NCBI GenBank assembly: GCA_022710255.1
Contig: JAKLHG010000024.1
Location: 1-15,336 of the forward strand
Length of the DNA stretch: 15,336 nt
From: Candidatus Hydrogenedentota bacterium
GTDB taxonomy: Bacteria > Hydrogenedentota > Hydrogenedentia > Hydrogenedentales > CAITNO01
Direction of reading: 5' to 3'
The position numbers and the translations under genes are program-made. Positions 1-6,451 of the stretch are shown here, in pieces. The notes under the pieces are model-generated. The model worked only from the letters and a program-made list of their open reading frames with translations, searched no databases and was not told the DNA's origin. Within the stretch, counting starts at the first letter, position 1; each line of letters starts with the position of its first letter.

Positions 1-38
1 CGGAAAGATTAACAGTGTCATCGCAAACAAAACGCACA

Positions 39-3000
39 TTAAAGGGATTCCTTTTTACAGGAGGAGGCCGTTTCATCACGCAAGGCATTATATATGCGGA
101 GATAGACCTGGTGTATGCTTGCCGTGTACGATTCTATTTGCTCCGGGAGGCTGCCTTCAATTCCCAGGCTTTGAGCCAGGCGGGCCGCTATCCCGGGCGT
201 GTCTGGCAGGCAGGAAGAGGCGCAACCCCGCATCATACGTGAACGGTTCAGGAGCCGCCTGAAAAAAACATAGCCCTCCCGGAGTATGCTATATTCCGGT
301 TCAGGAAGAAGGGACTTCTCGCACAGCAGTTCCAGTGCTCCGAAAACGCCGCCCCGCTCCAAGTCCGGGTGTTCGCCTGCATGTCTCAGTTGAAGGAGCC
401 GGGTGGCAAACTCTATTTCCGCAATGCCGCCTTCTCGCCGTTTCAAGTCCAGGTGCGGCGCCGCCGCCGCAAGTTTCGCACGCATGGTTTCCAGTTCTTC
501 CAGCCCGGACCGTTCCAAACGCATGGAAAAGGCCAGGTGACGCGCCTCAGCCTCAATCCGGGCCGCGAAATCGGCATCGCCTGCCACCGCCCGTACCTTC
601 ATAAGCGCGAATTTTTCCCAAAAATAGGCCTCTTCCCGGTAGTACTGGCGAAAGCGTTGTGCCGGTATCGCAAGGGCGCCTTTGTTGCCGTCGGGCCGCA
701 ACCGTGCGTCCACATCGTACAGTAAACCGTAACGCGTGGGTTCTTTAAGGGACTTGATGACCTGGGAGGCGATGCTCGCAAAGTACTCCGTCGGCGAAGT
801 GGAAATATCGAAACGGGCGGTTTCTTCGTCTTCATGGACAAATACGAGGTCCAGGTCGCTTCCATAGCCCAGTTCCCGCCCGCCGAATTTACCCAGGGCT
901 ACTATCGCGAAAGCGGCCGAGGTCGTTCCGTATCGCTCCGTTGTTCTGGCGCGGGCGCGGCTTAAAGACCTGGCCAGGATGACCTCCGCCAGCCGGGACA
1001 GTTCGTCACCCACGGCCGTTACAGGAATACCCAGAAGTATTTCGCGCAGGGCCACTTTCAAGACTTCGCCATCGCGCAAACGGTAAAGGGCAGGCGCGGG
1101 GTCGGCTGCAGCCTCCAGATCAGACAGGATTTGTTCCAGATCCTCGCGCCGTGAAGGCATGTCAATATGCCCGGGGGTTCCGATAAGGTCAAGCAGGCTT
1201 ATGTCCCGCAACAGCATTTCACTTAGATAATCGCTGTTCGACACCAGGGCAATCAGGTAACTTGACAGATTCCGGTGATACTTCAGCAGGTTGTAGAGCG
1301 TGGCAGGAACAGGCAATCTTCCCAGTATCTGGCTGAACCGCAGCAGAGCCCCGTCGGGATCGGGGGTTTGGCCCAGGGCTTCTAACAGAAAGGGGGTGAC
1401 AGCTGAAAACTGCTGGGCTGTTTCCCGCGTGTATGGAGCGTCATCGGGGCCGTTGGCCAGCAGAAGCAGTTCTTCCCGGGCGCGGCCGGGGTCGCGAAAA
1501 CCCAGGGAGGCAAGTTTTTTCAAGCCATCGGCGCATGCGGACTCAGGCTCCAGCAACTCAATTACCCAGAGGTTGCCGTCGCCCCGGGTCGCGAGGAATT
1601 GTTCCAATATCGCCCGCGTTTCTGACGTCCTTTCCCGGTAGACATTCATGAATGAATCACCGTTTATGTACCCCAAACGGTGGGCCAGGGTATCTAATTC
1701 CGGTCCCGGTTCCGGCAGCATGTGCGTCTGACGGCCCCCCTGGATTTGCAGCCGGTGTTCGATTCCCCGTAAAAAGATGTAATTACGTTCCAGGGTCACA
1801 GCGTCGAAAGGCTGAATCCGTTGTCGCTGTCCCAGGGCCCGCAACGCTTCCAGCGTGTTGGGAGTCCGTATTTCCTGCCAGCGGCCTCCATGTAGCATTT
1901 GGAGCATCTGCACGGTAAATTCAATATCGCGAATGCCGCCGCGGCCCAGTTTTACTTCACGGTCGGCTTGTGATTTGGAGGCAATAACGTTTTCCATCTG
2001 CCGCTTGACGCTTCGGATGTCTTCCAGGGTTGCATCGTCAAAATACCGGGGATAAAAAAAAGGACGCAACTGTTCGAGAAGGAGTTCCCCCAATTGGAAA
2101 TCGCCCGCGCATGGCCGGGCCTTGATTAGGGCCTGCCGTTCCCATGCACGGCCGTAGGTGCTGTAGTAGTCGACGGCGCTGCCTAAAGAACAGGCTAGAG
2201 GGCCGCTTTTGCCGAAGGGACGCAGGCGCGTGTCCACCCGGAAAACATGTCCCTCGGCGGTACGTTCCGAGAGCAGCCGTATCATCAACTCGCACAACTT
2301 GCGATAATATTCTTCAGTGGTGGCGCTTTGCGGAGAATCTTCAGGAGTATGTCCGCTGGAGCTGTATATGAAAAGCAGATCAATATCAGAGCTAAAGTTC
2401 AGCTCCTGACCACCCAGTTTTCCCATGGCCAGTACGCAAAAGGTTACCTCCATTGAGGGGGTCTCATCGGTGACAAGGGGGCTGAAACGTGGGGAGAGAT
2501 ACTCGGTGGATGCCCGAAGTGCCCCTTCAATCATAGCATCCGCCAGATGGGAAATATCCGCCGCCACGGATTCAAAAGGGGCATGGAGGTGAACCTCGCG
2601 CGCGGCGATGCGCAATAGCTCCCGATGGCTGAACTGCCGCAGCCATTTTTGTCTCGTTTCAATATCGTTATGCTTTTGAAACGCTGCCTCCAGGATCTCC
2701 CCATATTCCATCGGGGGGCGGGCATGGTCCGGGTGAAGGTTATCCCATAGCCAGGTGCCGTAATGGGGATATCTGCACAGCATATCCGATAAAAGGGGGC
2801 CTTGGGAAAAGAGATCCGCCAAAAGGGGAAGATAGCCCGGTATATCGCTCATGCGTAAGGCTTCCGCCTGCCGGTCTTCTACCGCCTCCAGGAAACGCGT
2901 CAGATTAATTAATACGCTGAGGGGTTCCGCGGACTGCTCTGCGGTTTTCTGCACGGTGGCTAAAAAAGTGTCCCCGCAGTGAGCGCGTATCGTTTCCCGG

Positions 3001-3053
3001 AAGGCTGCTGCCTTTTCTGAATCATGAAAATTATCATATTCGGGGATTCTCAT
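39..3053 (-). CDS. glnE: Bifunctional glutamine synthetase adenylyltransferase/adenylyl-removing enzyme
   Basis: This cytosolic enzyme adenylylates a tyrosine of glutamine synthetase when nitrogen is plentiful and removes the AMP when nitrogen is scarce. The protein has 1004 residues, slightly longer than the roughly 950 of enterobacterial GlnE. It shows the expected duplicated nucleotidyltransferase layout. The N-terminal (removase) half has GKLGGQELNFSSDIDL ending at residue 226, with Asp223 and Asp225, plus RVDTRLRPFG at 272-281 and GRGGIRDIEF at 370-379. The C-terminal (transferase) half has GKFGGRELGYGSDLDL ending at 736, with Asp733 and Asp735, plus VDARLRPDG from 781. All the catalytic aspartates are present, so both activities look intact. 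The start used has only a weak ribosome binding site, and the gene follows the TPR gene by 47 bases, so co-transcription is likely. PII and glutamine synthetase genes are not in the window. Confidence 0.97.
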   Translation of the reverse strand: MRIPEYDNFHDSEKAAAFRETIRAHCGDTFLATVQKTAEQSAEPLSVLINLTRFLEAVEDRQAEALRMSDIPGYLPLLADLFSQGPLLSDMLCRYPHYGTWLWDNLHPDHARPPMEYGEILEAAFQKHNDIETRQKWLRQFSHRELLRIAAREVHLHAPFESVAADISHLADAMIEGALRASTEYLSPRFSPLVTDETPSMEVTFCVLAMGKLGGQELNFSSDIDLLFIYSSSGHTPEDSPQSATTEEYYRKLCELMIRLLSERTAEGHVFRVDTRLRPFGKSGPLACSLGSAVDYYSTYGRAWERQALIKARPCAGDFQLGELLLEQLRPFFYPRYFDDATLEDIRSVKRQMENVIASKSQADREVKLGRGGIRDIEFTVQMLQMLHGGRWQEIRTPNTLEALRALGQRQRIQPFDAVTLERNYIFLRGIEHRLQIQGGRQTHMLPEPGPELDTLAHRLGYINGDSFMNVYRERTSETRAILEQFLATRGDGNLWVIELLEPESACADGLKKLASLGFRDPGRAREELLLLANGPDDAPYTRETAQQFSAVTPFLLEALGQTPDPDGALLRFSQILGRLPVPATLYNLLKYHRNLSSYLIALVSNSDYLSEMLLRDISLLDLIGTPGHIDMPSRREDLEQILSDLEAAADPAPALYRLRDGEVLKVALREILLGIPVTAVGDELSRLAEVILARSLSRARARTTERYGTTSAAFAIVALGKFGGRELGYGSDLDLVFVHEDEETARFDISTSPTEYFASIASQVIKSLKEPTRYGLLYDVDARLRPDGNKGALAIPAQRFRQYYREEAYFWEKFALMKVRAVAGDADFAARIEAEARHLAFSMRLERSGLEELETMRAKLAAAAPHLDLKRREGGIAEIEFATRLLQLRHAGEHPDLERGGVFGALELLCEKSLLPEPEYSILREGYVFFRRLLNRSRMMRGCASSCLPDTPGIAARLAQSLGIEGSLPEQIESYTASIHQVYLRIYNALRDETASSCKKESL

Positions 3054-3100
3054 AAGCGACTCTGTATTACTGTATTATTGTGCATCGCAAGGCAAAGGCG

Positions 3101-3589
3101 TTACTCGGATGGGGCTAATTGTTGTCTCAACGCATGTAAGCGGGGGGAGGCGCCATAACGGGAAAACAACGGTTGGCCAATCAGGGTGCGTGCCGCCGTA
3201 GCATCCAGCGCGGCCAGCCGTTCAAGGGCATCGAAAAGGCGGGGTTCATTTTCCGGCATACACAGCATAAAGAAAGTCGAAATCAAGGTCCAGGTTTCCG
3301 CCTCGCGCGGTTGTAATGCCTCTACCAGTTCAATCTCCCGCAGCGCGTCCGCTTCGCGTCCAATATGGGACAGGCAAATGCCTGCCAGGGTGCGCACATA
3401 CAGCCATTCCGGGGCGATACGGACACATTTTTGAAAAGCGGAGAGCGCTTCGGAAAACCGTTTCTCTTTGTAAGCGGACATGCCTGCCTGAAACCGTCGC
3501 CGCAACCGCCAGGAACGGAGGTAGCGGACACCGAGCTGGATGCCCATGACAATGCCTGCTAGAAGCGCCAGACTGATAATTTCACCCAT
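3101..3589 (-). CDS. Membrane-anchored TPR protein, function unknown
   Basis: This is a 162-residue protein with a hydrophobic N-terminal segment (about residues 3-20) followed by a basic patch (RYLRSWRLRRR, 22-32). That pattern suggests a single membrane anchor with the rest in the cytoplasm. Two tetratricopeptide-like helix pairs follow, at about 31-60 (AGMSAYKEKRFSEALSAFQK) and 65-94 (AGICLSHIGREADALREIE). The C-terminal third is helical but matches no motif I know. TPR repeats usually mediate protein contacts; the partner here is unknown. The start ATG has an AAAGG element 9 bases upstream. The gene lies directly upstream of glnE on the same strand, so the two may be expressed together, but I know of no established link between such a protein and GlnE. 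Confidence 0.85.
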   Translation of the reverse strand: MGEIISLALLAGIVMGIQLGVRYLRSWRLRRRFQAGMSAYKEKRFSEALSAFQKCVRIAPEWLYVRTLAGICLSHIGREADALREIELVEALQPREAETWTLISTFFMLCMPENEPRLFDALERLAALDATAARTLIGQPLFSRYGASPRLHALRQQLAPSE

Positions 3590-3626
3590 GGTAACAACCT
3601 TTGCGTGGGGTAAGATGTATGCCGTA

Positions 3627-3632
3627 AGTATA
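3627..3632 (-). promoter_or_regulatory. Possible -10 element for the TPR-glnE unit
   Basis: On the minus strand TATACT lies 37 bases before the TPR start codon. It matches the sigma-70 -10 consensus at five of six positions. No convincing -35 element sits 16-18 bases further upstream, so this is a tentative call. Confidence 0.3.
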
Positions 3633-3668
3633 TCAGAAAGAACAGCGTTCGATGGAGCGGGAAAACGA

Positions 3669-3700
3669 TGTCGCTGACAGGAGAGGGCGTTTCAGCGACA
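3669..3700. repeat. Perfect 9-bp inverted repeat (hairpin)
   Basis: TGTCGCTGA (3669-3677) pairs perfectly with TCAGCGACA (3692-3700) across a 14-base loop. On the minus strand the stem is followed by TCGTTTTCCC, which is too short a U-run for a confident terminator. It lies about 80 bases upstream of the TPR gene, before the candidate -10 element. Confidence 0.6.
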
Positions 3701-3791
3701 ACAGAGCGTTGGACAGCTGTTATCTTGCGGGACCCTTGCACCATCCTTTTCCTGCGGCGTCCATAGTCACAACAGAGGGAGGTGCGCCCCG

Positions 3792-3911
3792 ATGTCGATA
3801 CCCGTCATCTTTACCATCCGTCACGTTGCGGACCACAAACAAAAAAGTACACGGGGGGCGACATTTTTAGTAGATTATCGGCTCGTAGCCGCTATAAAAA
3901 ACAAGAAGTGA
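3792..3911 (+). CDS. Doubtful 39-codon small ORF with strong ribosome binding site
   Basis: ATG at 3792 is preceded by GAGGGAGG with a 9-base spacer, a strong Shine-Dalgarno match. The frame reads MSIPVIFTIRHVADHKQK and continues to a TGA at 3909-3911, giving 39 residues ending in the basic string AAIKNKK. I recognise no family. Its last five sense codons coincide with the first copy of the 16-base direct repeat, and the neighbouring sequence is a dispersed palindrome. It could therefore be the 5' remnant of a longer gene broken by repeat insertion, a genuine small protein, or chance. No promoter is obvious upstream. Confidence 0.2.
   Translation: MSIPVIFTIRHVADHKQKSTRGATFLVDYRLVAAIKNKK
3893..3908. 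repeat. 16-base direct repeat, copy 1
   Basis: TATAAAAAACAAGAAG occurs here and, identically, at 4068-4083. Each copy lies a short distance before a long inverted repeat: 24 bases for copy 1 and 4 bases for copy 2. Confidence 0.8.
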
Positions 3912-3932
3912 ACCATGACAAAGACCAAGCAT

Positions 3933-4015
3933 CTCGTCATTGCGAGGCACGAAGCAATCTCATCGCAAAACGGACTTGCTTCAAACCAGATTGCTTCGTA
4001 CCTCGCAATGACGAG
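3933..4015. repeat. Long imperfect palindrome, dispersed-repeat type
   Basis: The left arm 3933-3960 and the right arm 3988-4015 are reverse complements over 28 bases with one mismatch (3948 against 4000), separated by a 27-base loop. The arm begins CTCGTCATTGCGAGG and continues with GAAGCAATCT. This resembles palindromic repeats that recur in intergenic regions of many bacteria. It can fold into a very stable hairpin in either strand. Whether it is a small non-autonomous mobile element cannot be told from one copy. Confidence 0.8.
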
Positions 4016-4067
4016 TCTTTGGGTTGCGGGCAATGCCCGCGTCGGTACCTAATCGAAAATGTTCTAT

Positions 4068-4083
4068 TATAAAAAACAAGAAG
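4068..4083. repeat. 16-base direct repeat, copy 2
   Basis: This is an identical copy of the sequence at 3893-3908, with starts 175 bases apart. It lies directly before the second long inverted repeat. The pair may be a duplication that arose when the segment between them was gained. Confidence 0.8.
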
Positions 4084-4087
4084 AGTT

Positions 4088-4160
4088 GTATGTTGTTCAC
4101 GCTTTAGCTTGCTCCTCAAGGTCTGGACGCGACCCGCACGCTAAAGCGTGAACAACATAC
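4088..4160. repeat. Perfect 21-bp inverted repeat with 31-base loop
   Basis: The arms at 4088-4108 and 4140-4160 are exact reverse complements. Each contains TGTTCACGCTTTAGC or its complement. The loop is GC-rich. The length and perfection of the stem point to a recently spread palindromic repeat unit and not to a terminator, because no T-run follows on either strand. Confidence 0.85.
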
Positions 4161-4196
4161 CCTGAAAAATTTTTCCAGGTTGTGGGTACAGCCCAC
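4161..4196. repeat. Two short adjoining hairpins
   Basis: CCTG...CCAGG (4161-4179, AT-rich centre, one bulge) adjoins the right arm of the 21-bp repeat. It is followed by GTGGG-TACAG-CCCAC (4182-4196). Their tight packing suggests that they belong to the same composite repeat as 4088-4160. Confidence 0.45.
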
Positions 4197-4215
4197 GTTA
4201 GAGTATATGCTGCGG

Positions 4216-4250
4216 AAAAAGGTTGAGCACACAACCCGCGAACGCTCAAC
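4216..4250 (-). terminator. Rho-independent terminator of the antiporter gene
   Basis: On the minus strand GTTGAGC (4250-4244) pairs with GCTCAAC (4228-4222) over a 15-base loop, and CTTTTT follows (ending at 4216). The stem starts inside the last codons and includes the antiporter stop codon. Seven base pairs with a five-base T-run is modest but well placed. Confidence 0.55.
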
Positions 4251-6198
4251 TCGATGTATCCGGCATGCGACGCAGGATGTGTTTAGTAATGGTTTTGGCG
4301 AGTTCCATTTCCGGAAGAAGTATTTTGTTGACCTGTTCTTTTTTTAGTAAGGCGGCTTCCATTTCGCTTTGAGCGCGGACAACGATATCGAGGTTCGGAT
4401 TCAGGATGCGCGCCAGTTCAATCGTCTGCAGTGTTTTAAGCACATCCGGCGTGGTAATGACCAGGACGGCTGCCCGGGCAACATGGGCTTGAGCCAATGC
4501 CATGGCGGTGGCACCGTCCCCCACCACAGCGGGTTGGCCTTGAGCGCGTAGGCGCTCCACGATTTCCCGGTCCTGATCGGCCACCACGAACGGAATCTTA
4601 CTTGCAGCCAAAATATCGCAAACGTGCTTTCCCAAATGGCCGTAACCGATAACAACCACCTGCTTGGAAAGATATTTCTCTTCCGTGGAAAAGGGAAGCG
4701 TTGTCATGGGGTCATCCGGAATTCTTCTACGATGCGGCAGCGTTGGTGATAGTATGGCTTCGCTTGCTTCGTGCAAGGCCTCGGGTTTGCCCAGCAACAG
4801 CAGGGTGTCGTAAGGTTCGATTCGCGTATGTCCCCTCGGGACAATCGATTCTTCGCCCCGGCCTATCAGCAGAACCAATACTTCCGGCGGGAGTATGAGG
4901 TCGGCAACCGTGTGCCCAACGAGCCCCATGTTGGGAAGAATCTCAATTTCGCGTGTTTCCCCCTGCGTCAGGCCGCTACGCGCTATTTCGAGGGAGTAGA
5001 CGGGGCGGGCGGCCAGCGGTTTATCCACCTTCAACAGGCGCGCCACCGGCATCAGGAGCGTGCCTTGTACCAGTACCGACGTCACTACGATGAAGAACAC
5101 GATATTGAACAATATATCGGAGTTTTCGTAGCCCGCCAGCAGGGGAAAGGTGGCCAGCACAATGGGCACGGCTCCTCTCAACCCGGTCCAGGCGATGAGC
5201 AGCCGTTCGCGCCACAGGAATCCGCTGCCCAGCAAGCCCAGTGCCACCGCCGCCGGTCGCGCCACGAACATAAGGAACAGCGCGGCCAGGATGCCCTGGG
5301 GCGCGATGGCGGGCAGGCTGGACGGATTTACAAGCAATCCGAGTGTGAGAAACATGACAATTTGCATCAGCCAGGCAAGACCATCGTGAAATTTCTCCAC
5401 GGACCGCTTGAACGCGAAATCGGACCCGTTCAGCAGCATGCCGCACAAGTAAACCGCTAGGAAGCCATTTCCCTTGAGTTCTTCTGCGGCCCCGAAGGTG
5501 AGCAGTACCAGGCTCATGCTGAGAACAGGATAGAGACCATCATAATCCAGGCGGATTCGATTGAAGAGAAAAACGGCTATCTTGCCCACCACGAATCCTA
5601 CCAGCAGGCCGCCGCCCATGTTGAGCAGGAAAAAGGGGACCAGGTCTATCCATTGAAAGTCCGGAACGGTCAGCACCCGAGTCATGCCAATGGTCAGAAA
5701 GACGGCCATCGGGTCGTTGCTGCCCGATTCCAGTTCCAGCAGCGGTTTGAGTTGGCCCTTCAGCCCGACCCCGCGGCTGCGGAGGATGGAGAATACCGCC
5801 GCCGCGTCCGTGGAGGAGATGATGGCGCCGAGCAGCACGCTATTGAGAATATCCAGTCCCACCACGGCCCACGCGAACACGCCGACCAGTACCGCCGTGA
5901 TTAACACACCGAACGTGGACAGGATAAAGCTCGGAACGGCAACCGGGCGTGCAATGCGCCAGTTGGTGCTCAGACCGCCTGAAAACAGAATAAACGCCAG
6001 GGCCATTTCGCCAAGCAGATTGGCGGCCTGCGCATTGTCAAATTGAATGCCTCCAAACCCGTCAACACCGGCCAGCATTCCGATGCCAAGAAAGACGATC
6101 AGGGCGGGCACGCCAAGGCGCTCGGAAGCCCGGCTGGCGAGAATACTCGTCAATACCAGAAATCCGGCTGCTAAAAGGATGAGCGATGAAGTTAGCAT
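4246..6198 (-). CDS. CPA1-type cation/proton antiporter with RCK_C and RCK_N (TrkA) domains
   Basis: This inner-membrane antiporter of 650 residues exchanges K+ or Na+ for H+. About 12 hydrophobic segments fill residues 1-385. They include SSTDAAAVFS (128-137) and ESGSNDPMA (157-165), the CPA1 ion-site signatures with Asp131 and Asp162. The cytosolic tail has an RCK_C-like (TrkA_C) lobe at about 400-480 (GETREIEILPNMGLVGHTV, then LLLLGKPEAL). A Rossmann RCK_N (TrkA_N) lobe follows at about 511-640, with GYGHLG at 518-523 and Asp541 at the end of the second strand, as in NAD(H)-binding folds. The membrane part resembles E. coli NhaP2 (CvrA), which has TrkA_C but a CorC-like tail and no Rossmann lobe. 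The substrate ion cannot be assigned. Control of transport by nucleotide or ligand binding is the likely job of the tail. Confidence 0.93.
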   Translation of the reverse strand: MLTSSLILLAAGFLVLTSILASRASERLGVPALIVFLGIGMLAGVDGFGGIQFDNAQAANLLGEMALAFILFSGGLSTNWRIARPVAVPSFILSTFGVLITAVLVGVFAWAVVGLDILNSVLLGAIISSTDAAAVFSILRSRGVGLKGQLKPLLELESGSNDPMAVFLTIGMTRVLTVPDFQWIDLVPFFLLNMGGGLLVGFVVGKIAVFLFNRIRLDYDGLYPVLSMSLVLLTFGAAEELKGNGFLAVYLCGMLLNGSDFAFKRSVEKFHDGLAWLMQIVMFLTLGLLVNPSSLPAIAPQGILAALFLMFVARPAAVALGLLGSGFLWRERLLIAWTGLRGAVPIVLATFPLLAGYENSDILFNIVFFIVVTSVLVQGTLLMPVARLLKVDKPLAARPVYSLEIARSGLTQGETREIEILPNMGLVGHTVADLILPPEVLVLLIGRGEESIVPRGHTRIEPYDTLLLLGKPEALHEASEAILSPTLPHRRRIPDDPMTTLPFSTEEKYLSKQVVVIGYGHLGKHVCDILAASKIPFVVADQDREIVERLRAQGQPAVVGDGATAMALAQAHVARAAVLVITTPDVLKTLQTIELARILNPNLDIVVRAQSEMEAALLKKEQVNKILLPEMELAKTITKHILRRMPDTSS

Positions 6199-6396
6199 AC
6201 AACCCTATTCCAAAACGTGTATATAAATTGCCTGTAAAGAAAACGGTCTGTTTGAAATGGCCCCAAAAAACGGCGTTTGGCACCAGGCTCGACATGCCAG
6301 ACTTAATAACAGGTTCTTCTCGTTCCTCTTATTTTACATGAGTTGAACGCCTGAATAACATGTGTTTGTCGTCAAAAGTCGTTTCGAGGAACGTGT

Positions 6397-6404
6397 TAGC
6401 GCTA
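6397..6404. promoter_or_regulatory. Possible repressor operator (TAGCGCTA palindrome)
   Basis: TAGCGCTA is a perfect 8-bp palindrome about 50 bases before the glycosidase start. It overlaps a -10-like TATAGT (6403-6408). LacI-family regulators of sugar genes often bind short palindromes centred on CG or GC. No -35 match or regulator gene supports it here, so it is only a candidate. Confidence 0.2.
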
Positions 6405-6451
6405 TAGTTTTTGGGCAGTGCCGTTTACAACTCGATGAAAAAGGAGGCATT

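Larger units (their letters stand above)
3590..4245. other. Repeat-rich intergenic stretch without a confident gene
   Basis: About 650 bases separate the start of the TPR gene from the end of the antiporter gene. The stretch holds a 9-bp-stem hairpin (3669-3700), a doubtful 39-codon ORF (3792-3911), two copies of a 16-base direct repeat, two long inverted repeats (3933-4015 and 4088-4160) and two short hairpins (4161-4196). An open frame through the first inverted repeat translates to RHCEARSNL...CFVPRNDE-like residues. That string recurs as spurious translations of a palindromic repeat in many bacterial genomes, so I treat it as repeat and not as a gene. Confidence 0.8.

Noticed and set aside
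3782..4072. A 96-codon plus-strand frame through the first palindrome
   Set aside because: Its RHCEARSNL and CFVPRNDE strings are typical spurious translations of a palindromic repeat, and it has no separate ribosome binding site.
4771..5460. A 229-codon plus-strand frame inside the antiporter gene
   Set aside because: It is antisense to conserved transmembrane and RCK coding sequence. Its Gln/His/Arg-rich translation is the usual complement artefact.
6362..6451. An upstream in-frame ATG that would add 30 residues to the glycosidase
   Set aside because: It has no ribosome binding site and would place charged residues ahead of a clear signal peptide, while the ATG at 6452 is preceded by AAGGAGG.
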